The notes under the pieces: generated by a model
Told to the model about the DNA's origin: nothing
Seen by the model: the letters and a program-made list of their open reading frames with translations, nothing else
Database searches by the model: none
Shown: piece by piece, positions 25,370 through 34,979 of the stretch
How the letters are laid out: the number at the start of each line of letters is the position of its first letter
How positions within the stretch are numbered: the stretch's first letter is position 1
Assembly: GCA_030549335.1 (NCBI GenBank)
Contig: CM060195.1
Span: 43,406,991-43,470,990, forward strand
Length of the DNA stretch: 64,000 nt
Source of the DNA: Pontederia crassipes
Lineage: Eukaryota; Streptophyta; Magnoliopsida; Commelinales; Pontederiaceae
Direction of reading: 5' to 3'
Program-made: the position numbers and the translations under genes

Positions 25370-25600
25370 TATTGTTACCACTACTGAATATGGATACTGG
25401 ATCATTGTTACTGAATATGGACACTGGATTATTATTATTATTGAATCATTGTTATTGATTCCCCTAAAAAAATCGTTGTTATCGATAAATATCGAATCAT
25501 TGTTATCGAATCATTGTTACCAAATATGTTACCGATTCAATCGTTGCTTATCATTGATTATCCGATCCTTGTTATCATCATCGTCACTATGATATTGCCT
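25370..25600. repeat. Degenerate short-unit repeat array
   Basis: Units of about 15-25 bp based on gaatcattgttatcga and gaatatgg(a)actgg are repeated with drift inside the solo LTR. The array generates an apparent ORF rich in Ile, Ser and Leu that is not a gene. Confidence 0.6.
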
Positions 25601-26729
25601 CATATAATATTTCTCATTGATCACATGTTTACTGATCATGTCTAACTATTATTGTTATAAACCTCTTGCTCCCATCTCAAGCAAAGGTATGTCTCTGATT
25701 TGAATTTACCGATTTATTCTAGTTGAAGATTATTATATATTGTCATTGTTTCTCCATTTGGACTGTAAAGCTCACAGGAGAATATTCTCCCCTCCGTTTG
25801 ATTCCCACATGCCTAGGTGTGGATGCAGTGGTGTGCCGTGATGATGCTCCAGCGATGGCAAAGCACATTAAGTTAGGAACCTATTTATCTTTCTTTATGT
25901 TTCATTAGATCATGACGTAATAGAAAGTAGGTTATTTGAGACCATGTAATACTATTAGACTTCCGCACTTTGTTGTTCTTATATTCCATTTCTATTGATT
26001 CCTTTATTTCCATTCCGCTCGTATTTGTTGACCAGTCTGAGTCAAATGTATAGTTAAAATCATAATATCCATGGTGTCTTCAGGTTGGTCTTTTCCAAAT
26101 GACAGGGATTGACTTGGGGGCATTACAAGAGTACTTCAAAGTTTTGTATAGCTGGAAATTATGGCCAATAGTTCGACAAAAATTAGAGCACTCGTGATAT
26201 AAATTAGTGTACTTATGATTTCTTTGGGCCATATGGATCCGAAGGTATTTATGCGCTTTTTTATATTTGTTTTAAGAAATTGTGGATGGTTAATAATCCT
26301 TCCCCTTTCCAAAAAGAAGCTTTAGGGGGAGAGTTGCTATGTTTAAAATATTACACTTTATGGCTAATCTAATTAGATGTAGAGTAAAAAGGAAAATAGT
26401 CAAATTTGATGCATCTGGCCAGACTATACCTTGTATATAAAAATTTAATAATATAGTATGACTACACTTGGTAGTCATCCTTTAGTTCCTAAACAATTAT
26501 TAAGTCTCTTGTCATAGCTCCGTCACAAGTGTATAACAATTTGTGACAAAAATTGTCCAGCACTTTTCCGTCATCATTTTTCTTGTACTGACCTTATCTT
26601 CTTACGGTCTACATACACTCATTTGCTAGAACCAGCATTACAAGCATATGCTGTTCTTCAGAAAACATGTGCTTGGGAGTAATAGCACCGACAACCATTC
26701 TAGAGCACTTAACAAATATTGAGGAAAGG

Positions 26730-27551
26730 CACCCCTTGCTGATATGTGGACCGAAGCTCCTGATCTGGCTAATGGTTTTTGGTCCCCACCTTTCAGCAAT
26801 TCGCTTTCTCATCAACGCTTTTCTGAGTATCTGGAATTACTGAACCTCATCAGTCCCTACAAGCTGAACACTCACAGAAGGGATGGTTGATCCTGGTCTT
26901 GGGGGAATTTTAATGTTAAACAAGCTTATGATATTCTACAGATCCCTGTCCAGCCTAAAGACAACCACATGACCACTGACTGCCTGGCTGATTTGGATGA
27001 CTAAGGTCCCACTAAAAATTGAAATCTTCATTTGGCTTCCACGTAAAAGACGTCTACAGACTGCCTCTTACTGTGCTCGTTGCCTCTCTGAAATTGCGTC
27101 CATCTGCTGGTTGTGCAATTCCAATTCCCTGGTTGTGCAATTCCAATTCCCTGGTAGACACCGAATATCTTTTAGGTTTCTAATGAGGTCTGGACGAGCA
27201 TTAGGATTGATTGGATCTTCCTCAGGACTGAACAAGACTTTTGGACTTCTTTTCGAAATGATAATGCGAGGGGCCCTACTATTACATATCGATCTCGCAG
27301 GAATTGGGCTCTCCTTTTTGCTGTAATCTGGGCTATCTGATTACAACGGAATAGGCTGATCTTTCAGAATGACTGATGTTATGTAGAGAATATCCGTAAT
27401 CATGCTATGCTTATGTATGATGAGTGCCGAGCTTTGTGAGGTTCCTACGTTTTAAATACTCTAATCTTTTGTAATCTGTGACCACTGTACCACCCTTTCA
27501 TCAATAAAGGTTTTGGATGGTTAGCAATCTGGTTAATCATCCTTTTTCCCC
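26730..27551 (+). mobile_element. LINE 3' fragment (zf-RVT region)
   Basis: The broken plus-strand translation includes NFNVKQAYDIL, TKVPLKIEIFIWL and, nearer the end, FAVIWAI followed by LQRNRLIFQN. These are typical of the region after reverse transcriptase in plant L1-type LINEs. Stops and shifts break it. A perfect 22-bp tandem duplication lies at 27109-27152. The downstream text caataaaggttttggatggtt resembles a LINE 3' untranslated region. A similar tggatggttaat block near 26283 may be another truncated 3' end. Confidence 0.65.
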
Positions 27552-27775
27552 TAAAAAATGACAGCTTTTTATTTTTTCTTTCATGCTACCCCAGAAAAGT
27601 TTAAATCATAAGCGACCTTTGAGAAACCACATGAGGCAATACCAACACAAGCTATTCTACTACTCCTTTCTTTATTTGAAGGAATAAGATTGCATTCCAA
27701 CAGAATTGTTTTGGTTTTATTTATTAGCACATGAAAGAACACCAAAGAAGTTGTCACAGAACATCATAGCACAAG
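27552..27775. other. Short intergenic stretch
   Basis: Nothing recognised between the LINE fragment and the next SINE. Confidence 0.4.
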
Positions 27776-27793
27776 TTACTAAAGACAAATCAA

Positions 27794-27972
27794 CAATAAC
27801 AACAAAGCCTTATCCCACTAGGTGGGGTCGGCTACATGGATCATACGACGTCATTTCGCTCTCGTTGATCCATGTTCATGAGATTCGACAGGGTTTTACG
27901 CTGACTATCGGGGCTAACACAACCCTCCTTCTTTATCCGGACTTGGGACCGACTATAAAATATAAACGGAGT
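27794..27972 (-). mobile_element. Au SINE, full length
   Basis: The copy has all Au landmarks from the CAA-rich tail to the 5' end. Perfect 18-bp target duplications, ttactaaagacaaatcaa, are at 27776-27793 and 27973-27990. Confidence 0.93.
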
Positions 27973-28323
27973 TTACTAAAGACAAATCAAGATGAGATAT
28001 TTTTTTCACATAATATCTAGACATGGAGAAGATTGCTAGGTCTTCTTATCATTCCTCACAGCTCTTGTTTTGCCTTGAATTATTCATAACATATAAAGCA
28101 AGAGCATTGCAGTGGCACAGAGTACTCACTTGAACGCAGAGCTGGGAAACTTATGCTCCTGGAAACTTCAACTATATATAATAGAAACTGTAAGGCTACC
28201 AAGAAAATTGCAGTGATAGAGAGGAGACATTCAAATGCCAACGTTTCATCACAACATTAATGCAAGACGATGTATCAACATCAGGGAGGGAGGCAATTAA
28301 AAATCTCTTCTTTTCTCTTACAC

Positions 28324-29433
28324 TTAACCTTCGACGTCATGTTGTTGAGACTGTGATTGCTTCTTGAATTCCTCGTCTGCTTTCTTTAAGAACTGATCCC
28401 ACCCGCTCCCCTCTCCTGTATCCAAGTAATCAAATGGCACTGCCGTCTTCAACCCTGGCCGCACTCCGCATTGCCCCTCTACGACCCTAAACTCCAGTAA
28501 TACTTGCTGACCGTTCTCTTCGTCGTCCTCTCCCTGTTGTCGGTTTTTTTCTTCTTTTTCCAGCTCCTCCCAACTGAACAGTAGTGGCAGCGTGAATGCG
28601 CCCCACGGATTGAAATCAATAAGCTTCACCCTGCTGTCACCGGTCACATACACATCGAAGGTGTAGTTTTCGGACTCGAACCTCGGTTCCACGACCTCAG
28701 CGAAGAATTTTTCGATCAAAGGTTGGATCTCGTCACGACGGTCGAGTAAGACCGGATAGAAGTTGGTGACCTCGCGCTGGGAGACGCCTACGAGCCTCTT
28801 CTGGCGGACGAAGCAGCGGAACTCCATCTCGGGGCGGAGGGAAGGGTACCACTTACGGAGGGCCAGGCAGAAGCCGAAAGGTTGGCTCTTTGCCTGGTCT
28901 GCTCCGTTGTCGGAACAAGAGGGAAGTGCTTGAGAGAGGTCGTGGGCGATGGAGTCAGACGCCCGAAGGAGGAGAGCAACGTCGGCAAACGAGGAACAGC
29001 GAAGGGTGCCGTCCGCCGCGATCCAGGCGGCGTCCTTGGGCGCACTCCAGTTGAGCTTAGGGAAGGCCGCGCCGCCGAGAGCAGCTATGGACCGCTCGAC
29101 GGCGGCCTCGAGCTCCGGGAACGATGGCGCGTCGGCCTCTTCTTCTTCGTCGTCGTCGTCGTCCGAGAAGGAGGTGGAAGAGTCAAGGAGGGAGGTGGGG
29201 TCGAGGGCGGTGGTGCGGGGGAGGGGATCGCGTCCGGAAGCAGGGCGAGGGAGGAGGAACAGCGCCGGTGGAGGGTCGTCCTCACCGTCGCTATCGCCGG
29301 AGACGGGTGGGAGACCATCGAGATAGCGGAGGAAGGAGTCAGGAAGGGGATGGAAGAGGGTTCGGATCGTGAATTGCTTGAATTTGGGGTACCATTCGGC
29401 AATTTGGCATCGCCGGAGCTCCGCTTCCTTCAT
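28324..29433 (-). CDS. CDC123/D123 homologue, eIF2 assembly factor
   Basis: The protein is 369 aa in one uninterrupted exon from ATG 29433 to the stop at 28324-28326. CDC123 has an ATP-grasp-like fold and acts in the cytoplasm, binding eIF2 gamma and helping assemble the eIF2 translation-initiation complex. The family N-terminus RCQIAEWYPKFK is at 8-19. FPKLNWSAPKDA is at 124-135, EFRCFVRQ at 204-211, REVTNFYP at 220-227 and the diagnostic LIDFNPWGAFTLPL at 271-284. An acidic insert (DDDDDEEEEA) lies near 91-100 and a low-complexity Pro/Ser segment at 53-90. Both are common between the conserved blocks in plants. The start is supported by the conserved N-terminus. A foldback element ends 185 bp upstream of the ATG, so the promoter must be short or include it. 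Confidence 0.96.
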   Translation of the reverse strand: MKEAELRRCQIAEWYPKFKQFTIRTLFHPLPDSFLRYLDGLPPVSGDSDGEDDPPPALFLLPRPASGRDPLPRTTALDPTSLLDSSTSFSDDDDDEEEEADAPSFPELEAAVERSIAALGGAAFPKLNWSAPKDAAWIAADGTLRCSSFADVALLLRASDSIAHDLSQALPSCSDNGADQAKSQPFGFCLALRKWYPSLRPEMEFRCFVRQKRLVGVSQREVTNFYPVLLDRRDEIQPLIEKFFAEVVEPRFESENYTFDVYVTGDSRVKLIDFNPWGAFTLPLLFSWEELEKEEKNRQQGEDDEENGQQVLLEFRVVEGQCGVRPGLKTAVPFDYLDTGEGSGWDQFLKKADEEFKKQSQSQQHDVEG

Positions 29434-29617
29434 CTCCTGCCTCTCGCCCTCTCACTTGCCTTCTCGCGCGCCGCCGCCTCCAGTGTCGGATTTTTCTAGG
29501 TTTGTTCTTTCAGGGCCGAGCTTCCAAAGGAAGAGGCCCAGTTCGTACGTTAAAATTATTCTTCGCTTTTATTTTTTTCTGTTTCTATGAAATAATGGCC
29601 GTTTGATATAAAGTTTT

Positions 29618-30341
29618 GGGTGAATTGCATAAAAAAGTCTCAACGATTTATTCTCAAATCTAGTCAGAATTTTTATTTTTTACGTAAAAAATTACGAACT
29701 TTGATTTTATTCTTAAATTTAGCCTAAACTTATATTTTTGTATAAAAAGTCATGAACTTTAATTAAAGTCTCAAATCTAACCTAAAGTTTTATTTTTAAA
29801 ATTTTAAATAGTTGTAAATGTAGCCTATTATTATTTTATTATTTAAAATAATAATTCAGTGATCATTACATAGACAAGTCATAGAAAATAAAAGATTAAA
29901 AATTAAAATATTTTTGACAACTTTAACAGTAAGTTAGTTTAAATTTTTAACCTACTGTATTACATATTTTAAATCAACTAAAAGATAGTCTAATTATAAA
30001 ATAGGCTAAAAAATTAAACTAACTTTACTATCAAAGTTGTCAAAAAAAATTTTAATTTTTAATATTTTTTTGTGACTTGTCTGTGTAATGATCACTAAAT
30101 TATTATTTTAATAATAATACAATAATAGACTACATTTATAACTAATTTTAAAATTTTAAAACTAAAAGTTTAGGTTAGATTTGAAATTTAAATTAAAGTT
30201 TATGACTTTTTATGCAAAAATATAAGTTTAGGTTAGATTTGAGAACAAAATCAAAATTCGTGACTTTTTACGTAAAAAATAAAAGTTCAGACTAGGTTTG
30301 AGAATAAATCGAAAGTTGAGACTTTTTTATGCAATTTACTC
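29618..30341. mobile_element. Large foldback MITE upstream of CDC123
   Basis: Nearly the whole 724-bp element is an inverted repeat. The left arm begins gggtgaattgcataaaaaag and the reverse complement of the right end begins gagtaaattgcataaaaaag. Matching blocks continue through tctcaac, ttattctcaaa, ttttttacgtaaaaa, cctaaacttat and further to the centre near 29980. Candidate 9-bp duplications taaagtttt (29609-29617) and taaagttac (30342-30350) agree at 7 of 9 positions, suggesting a Mutator-like origin. There is no coding capacity. A transcript through it would form a hairpin of more than 300 bp per arm. Confidence 0.85.
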
Positions 30342-30350
30342 TAAAGTTAC

Positions 30351-31070
30351 ATCAATTATTAATTCCACGTCATTACTTTATCAACTCATTGCTAATTCAG
30401 ACAGGAGACCTAAAAAACATCCTTTCAAAATACTGTTCAATGACATGTTTTTTTTTCACAAAAATATTCTTTCAATTAAAATTTAAATATTTTATTAATA
30501 AATGATATGATCCAACTTTATCTTTTTTATTTTTAAAAATATTTTATTATAACTCCATGGTCTTCCTCATCTTTTTTATTCATATTAATTTTTCATTTTT
30601 TGCATTATTTATTTATATATGTAAGCAATTCTAAAATAATTTTAAAATTTTTTTGATATTTTTCCTTCAAGTATTTTAATTATTATTTATATTACTACTA
30701 CTTATCAAATAGCGATATTATCAATAATTTAAATATCGTAGTCTACTTTAATGATATTCTAATTTGATGAATAATTCAGTCGATAATGTATCAAACAGTC
30801 TCTAAAATATCGTTATCTTTTTTTAGGAAAAAATATATAATAATGTATATTGTCACACAATTTCGTATTAGAACTCTTTGTATCACTTAAAATTTTATTA
30901 TATAATATTATATTTCATGTAAAATAATGAAAAAAAACTGTGACCTACCATAATTCAAATCCGCTGAAGTGTATATGAACATAGACCGAACTTTCAAATA
31001 TACCCCATCATTATGTAAACACCACCTAAATTCAATCCTGACATGGGCATTAATTCTAACTTTTATATTG
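30351..31070. other. AT-rich intergenic sequence
   Basis: No gene or termini recognised. The upper end may include part of the 5' LTR of the next element. Confidence 0.4.
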
Positions 31071-32976
31071 GTAGTTAATGAGATGTCAAGAGTAGTGTGA
31101 CTATTGGTTGAAGGGGTGCAACCGTATCAACTTATATATATAGTGTGGCATTAGAGGGACGGAGAACACATCATAATAGTCCTTTGAACAGAATTATGTG
31201 TGCATTCGGATGATCCCCAATCAATAATAATATTTATAGTTACTTCATTGGTATTAGGGCATCGATCCATCTTTGAATAATCCGTTCATTGTGCGCTTGT
31301 CAAGCGCTTGTGATAATCACCGTTGATGAGGTCCTTGATGGCGTGCGATCTATGTTTTCCCTGGATCTCATTATTAGAGGAACGCAAGCATGTCACTTGC
31401 AAGACACCCTTGTGTCATCTTCCCTCACCTCTTTTGGCCCTTTACGACCTTGAACGGGATCGAAACCAATGATTCAAGTTGCTGCCGCTAGTAGCGGCAC
31501 ATCAAGGCAAGGTCCGAACTTACATATTGTTCGTTGGTGCTGCTCAGCACTTCGTAAGTAGTCCATCACCCGGTCGTCTGCATCATCGACTTCTTTGACC
31601 ACACCATCGATATCGCACTTGTGTCATACTCGCTAAGCTCTCTTCAATTATTTATTTTGTCTTTCGACAAAAATATCTTAGTTATGGGTAGTTCCCAAAT
31701 ATGATTTATTTTGTCTTTTGATGAACTGAATGATCTTGATATTGTGTATTGCTTTTATCTTTTTAAGATATTGTACATTCGGAAAATTAGAGTTTGAACA
31801 AATACTAAAATGAATCTAATGCTTAACATATTAGGTGTAAAGAACATTGCATCATAATGTTGTTTTTTTGACATAACATATCATGTGCATGAACATTGCA
31901 CTGAATTATTGTTTAGATTAAAATTTGTTCAATTTTTTTTTTCAAATGGAAATATGGTAAAAAAAATTGTTGTGATTCATTCAATCATTTGTGATATGTT
32001 GAGTGTGGTTACACATAAGAAAAAATGTATATTGTGTTACATTCGATGATGACTATTTGTGATGATCCTTTATTAATTTCGTAATATCTTGAAAAGAGCA
32101 TCCGATGCTTTTGAAATGTAGAATATTAGAGAAAATTTGGTGAACCAATTCGAAAAGTACGGACAAAAGAGAAAAAATATCTCTAGGAATGAGTGATTAT
32201 TCCATTCAATATGTCGAAATACTACTAGTATTTTTCATATGTTACAGTAGGATTAAATGGTAGAGATTTTTCTGTATAAATGGTAGAAATAATATTTATA
32301 TGTTATCCTACTCATGACTTTTAAATGAAATTTATTTTTAAAAAGAGCTACATACAAAAGATTCTCACCTAGAAAATTAATGCAATATGAATCGATAATG
32401 TCAGAAAGCTCGAATTAGACCATCTTCGAAGAGGGAATATAAATTTCCATATGTTGATCTAAGTCAACTTTGGGAGAAGTATGGTTACATGCAGGTTTAT
32501 TAGGTATATCCAAAGGGTATAGATTCTTCGATAAATAAGAACTATCCATGTGATAGGTCATGATCCAAGATTTCAGAAGAAAAAAAATGTGCATGAATGA
32601 AAGGATAAACATCCTTTGTTATAGTAAAGGTGACTATGAAGGGGACATATTAGACACACATTTAAGAGTAGAAGATAAAGTTATATAGAAAATTAAATCT
32701 TTCGTAGAAGTTGATGATATATATGATAACACGAGTATAATAAGAAACAAGATGCCTCGAACAAAACTCACACACTTGAAATTAGTATGGATGCGAGATT
32801 TTCGTATTACACTATGATGTTTATAAAAGGATGTACAGATCTTACTTCAAAAGTGATAATTTTGATGTGTCTAGAATCATGAATGATTAACATGAAAAAT
32901 AATTAGATTCAATTGATCGAGTGTGAATGGATATTATGTGACTTATCAGAAGGCAAAATATATAGGGTGCAAATGA

Positions 32977-33017
<41 letters not shown>

Positions 33018-33084
33018 GTTGATGGTACTGTTGAATAGCAATAAAAGAAATGTGTTGCCAAGATCATACTTAGTTATTCGTAGT

Positions 33085-33131
<47 letters not shown>

Positions 33132-33279
33132 GTTGATGGTACTGTTGAATAGCAATAAAAGAAATGTATTGCCAAGATCATACTTAGTTATTCGTAGTTA
33201 ACTTTTGGATAATCTATTATCTAAAAGTGAAGTTTGCATTGAAAAGGATGGTTTTAGCCATGGTTATATACACACACAC

Positions 33280-33320
<41 letters not shown>

Positions 33321-33321
33321 T
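32977..33321. repeat. (AT)n tracts with a 114-bp tandem duplication
   Basis: AT runs lie at 32977-33014, 33087-33128 and 33266-33321 (the last preceded by CA repeats). The 72-bp segments 33015-33086 and 33129-33200 differ at two positions. AT-run plus segment was therefore duplicated as a unit of about 114 bp. Confidence 0.9.
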
Positions 33322-34378
33322 GTTACTTTAATGGGATTAACGTACTCGATAAATTGAGGAAACAAATATGTGACAACCTGATTATCTTAGGTGGAAATTT
33401 GGAGAATAAGGTGTATGAAAAAATCATAATATGGCTTAAGAAAGTTGTAATATTATATGGGCATCTCATTTCAACTTTGACATGAGGAATTGGATTGTTG
33501 TATATGCAAATATTGGGAGCAAGTTTGCGATAATATTAGTTTTTTAAAATGACATTTTGCTCACCAAAATATGATGCCATATGGCTCAATAAGATAAATG
33601 AAAAGTTTAGAAGGACATTGAGTTTGAGTCACTAACAAGATTTGAATAAGATGTTAAGATTTGAAGTACATAATAGTATTATAACATCAATTGTGATTGA
33701 GCAAAGACTTAATGAATAAGAAAATATTTTAACCAACGATGAAAGTTCTAATGCACAAAAGATGGGAGCTTGATGTATGTAATATTAAATACAATGCTTG
33801 TTTTAACTTATGGAGTGGGTCAAGTCGATAAATTTTTTTAAAGATAATCCTAGAACGACAAAGTGAGATGCCTTTTATAAGAATTATGAAATTGTATAAA
33901 GATAAAAGTACAATTGGGATTGACATGCACTGATACAATTAATTATATAAATTATTTATGTATGAATTTGGTAAAAATATTATCAATTGAAAGTTCATAT
34001 TATGTCACCTATTAATATTGGGTGGTGCAATTAGTTTTTATACTTGTAAGAAATAAGAATGTGTGGTTAGACACACATAAGAAGTTTAATATATTATCGA
34101 CACAAAAACAACCATCCAAACAATATTGATCTCAAATGCTACATTATAGAACTAAGAGTCAATGGATAACTGAGATATACTATGATGATCAAGAGGTTAT
34201 AAAATTGACACTATGAAGTAAAAGTTCTAAAGAAAAGCATACTAAAAAAACACTATATTGTAATATGATGAAAAGAAAAAAATGGCGCGATGAATGTTTC
34301 ATGAACTTCATGGTTGACATTAAATGTTTATTTAATGGACCTAAAAAATTATTGACTCAAGATGAAGTTTAATGATCA

Positions 34379-34522
34379 ATGAACTTCGAGGTAATATATT
34401 TAGTTAATACTGCATGGACAATGAAAGTGTTGGATATTCAAGGCGAAGTTTCACAAAATAGTGCACTTCAGGGTAACATATCTAACAAACACTACATGAA
34501 CAACAAAAGTGTTGGATATCAC
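34379..34522. repeat. Two-unit 82-bp tandem duplication before the 3' LTR
   Basis: 34379-34440 and 34461-34522 share acttc.(a)gg(g)taa.atat.ta..taa.act(a)catg.acaa and aaagtgttggatat. The units are diverged and lie just upstream of, or at, the start of the 3' LTR. Confidence 0.6.
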
Positions 34523-34979
34523 TAACCACATTAGTCAAGTGAGAGATATTAGTTAGTGGCCGATATGGTCATGCCGTTAAGAGTCATCACCGTTAGTTGA
34601 AAGGGTGCAACCATGTGAACTTATACATTAGAGGAATGGAGTTAGAGAAGCATATCGAAATAATTCATCATTGAACAAAATTATGCCTGCATTCGGATGA
34701 TACCCACTTAACAGTAATATTTTATTATAGTTATTTCATATATCACTTTTCCACCAATAGTGCTGAACTTTTACTTAGAAATAAGAAAACAATTTTCTAT
34801 CTCTTTGAGAAATAGTTAATGTTTGGGAGAAAATACACTATTCTTGTAATTGAGTCTTCAACCCTGAATCCCTTAATCCTGATCCTTCCATTGCCTACTT
34901 TACCCAAGCTTAATCATGCCTAGTGGGATTGATCTCATCAATTACTGAATCAGGGATTACCTTTGGAGCCTAGTGTTAG

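Larger units (their letters stand above)
23863..26127 (+). mobile_element. Solo LTR (large plant Gypsy type) with AGAGT TSD
   Basis: The block begins TGTAACAACC and ends GGGCATTACA. It is flanked by the perfect 5-bp direct repeat agagt at 23858-23862 and 26128-26132. At 2265 bp without gag-pol it is best read as a solo LTR left by LTR-LTR recombination. The size and ends suit long-LTR Gypsy elements, though the clade is inferred. Inside are a GC-rich cluster of ctcggcccgagt-like repeats (24566-24860) and an array of gaatcattgttat-type repeats (25370-25600). Confidence 0.82.
31071..34738 (+). mobile_element. Degenerate LTR retrotransposon
   Basis: Two related copies run from about 31071 to 31247 and 34557 to 34738, sharing gttgaa.gggtgcaacc, aacttata, cattagagg, ggag, ttgaac, attatg and gcattcggatgat and both ending tt(a)(c/t)ttca. 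Immediately after the first copy comes ttggtattagggc (31248-31260), a good match to the initiator-Met tRNA primer-binding site used by plant LTR elements, so these are 5' and 3' LTRs of a plus-strand element. The exact LTR starts are unclear. The interior has no intact pol domain and contains three (AT)n tracts and two tandem duplications. Superfamily is not resolved. Confidence 0.6.

Noticed and set aside
25329..25592. Open frame rich in Ile, Ser and Leu
   Set aside because: It is generated by short degenerate repeats inside a solo LTR.
28882..29499. Plus-strand open frames antisense to CDC123
   Set aside because: They are shadows of a GC-rich conserved coding exon; the minus-strand frame is strongly conserved.
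32946..33155. Minus-strand open frame with YIYIYI repeats
   Set aside because: It is translation of (AT)n microsatellites.
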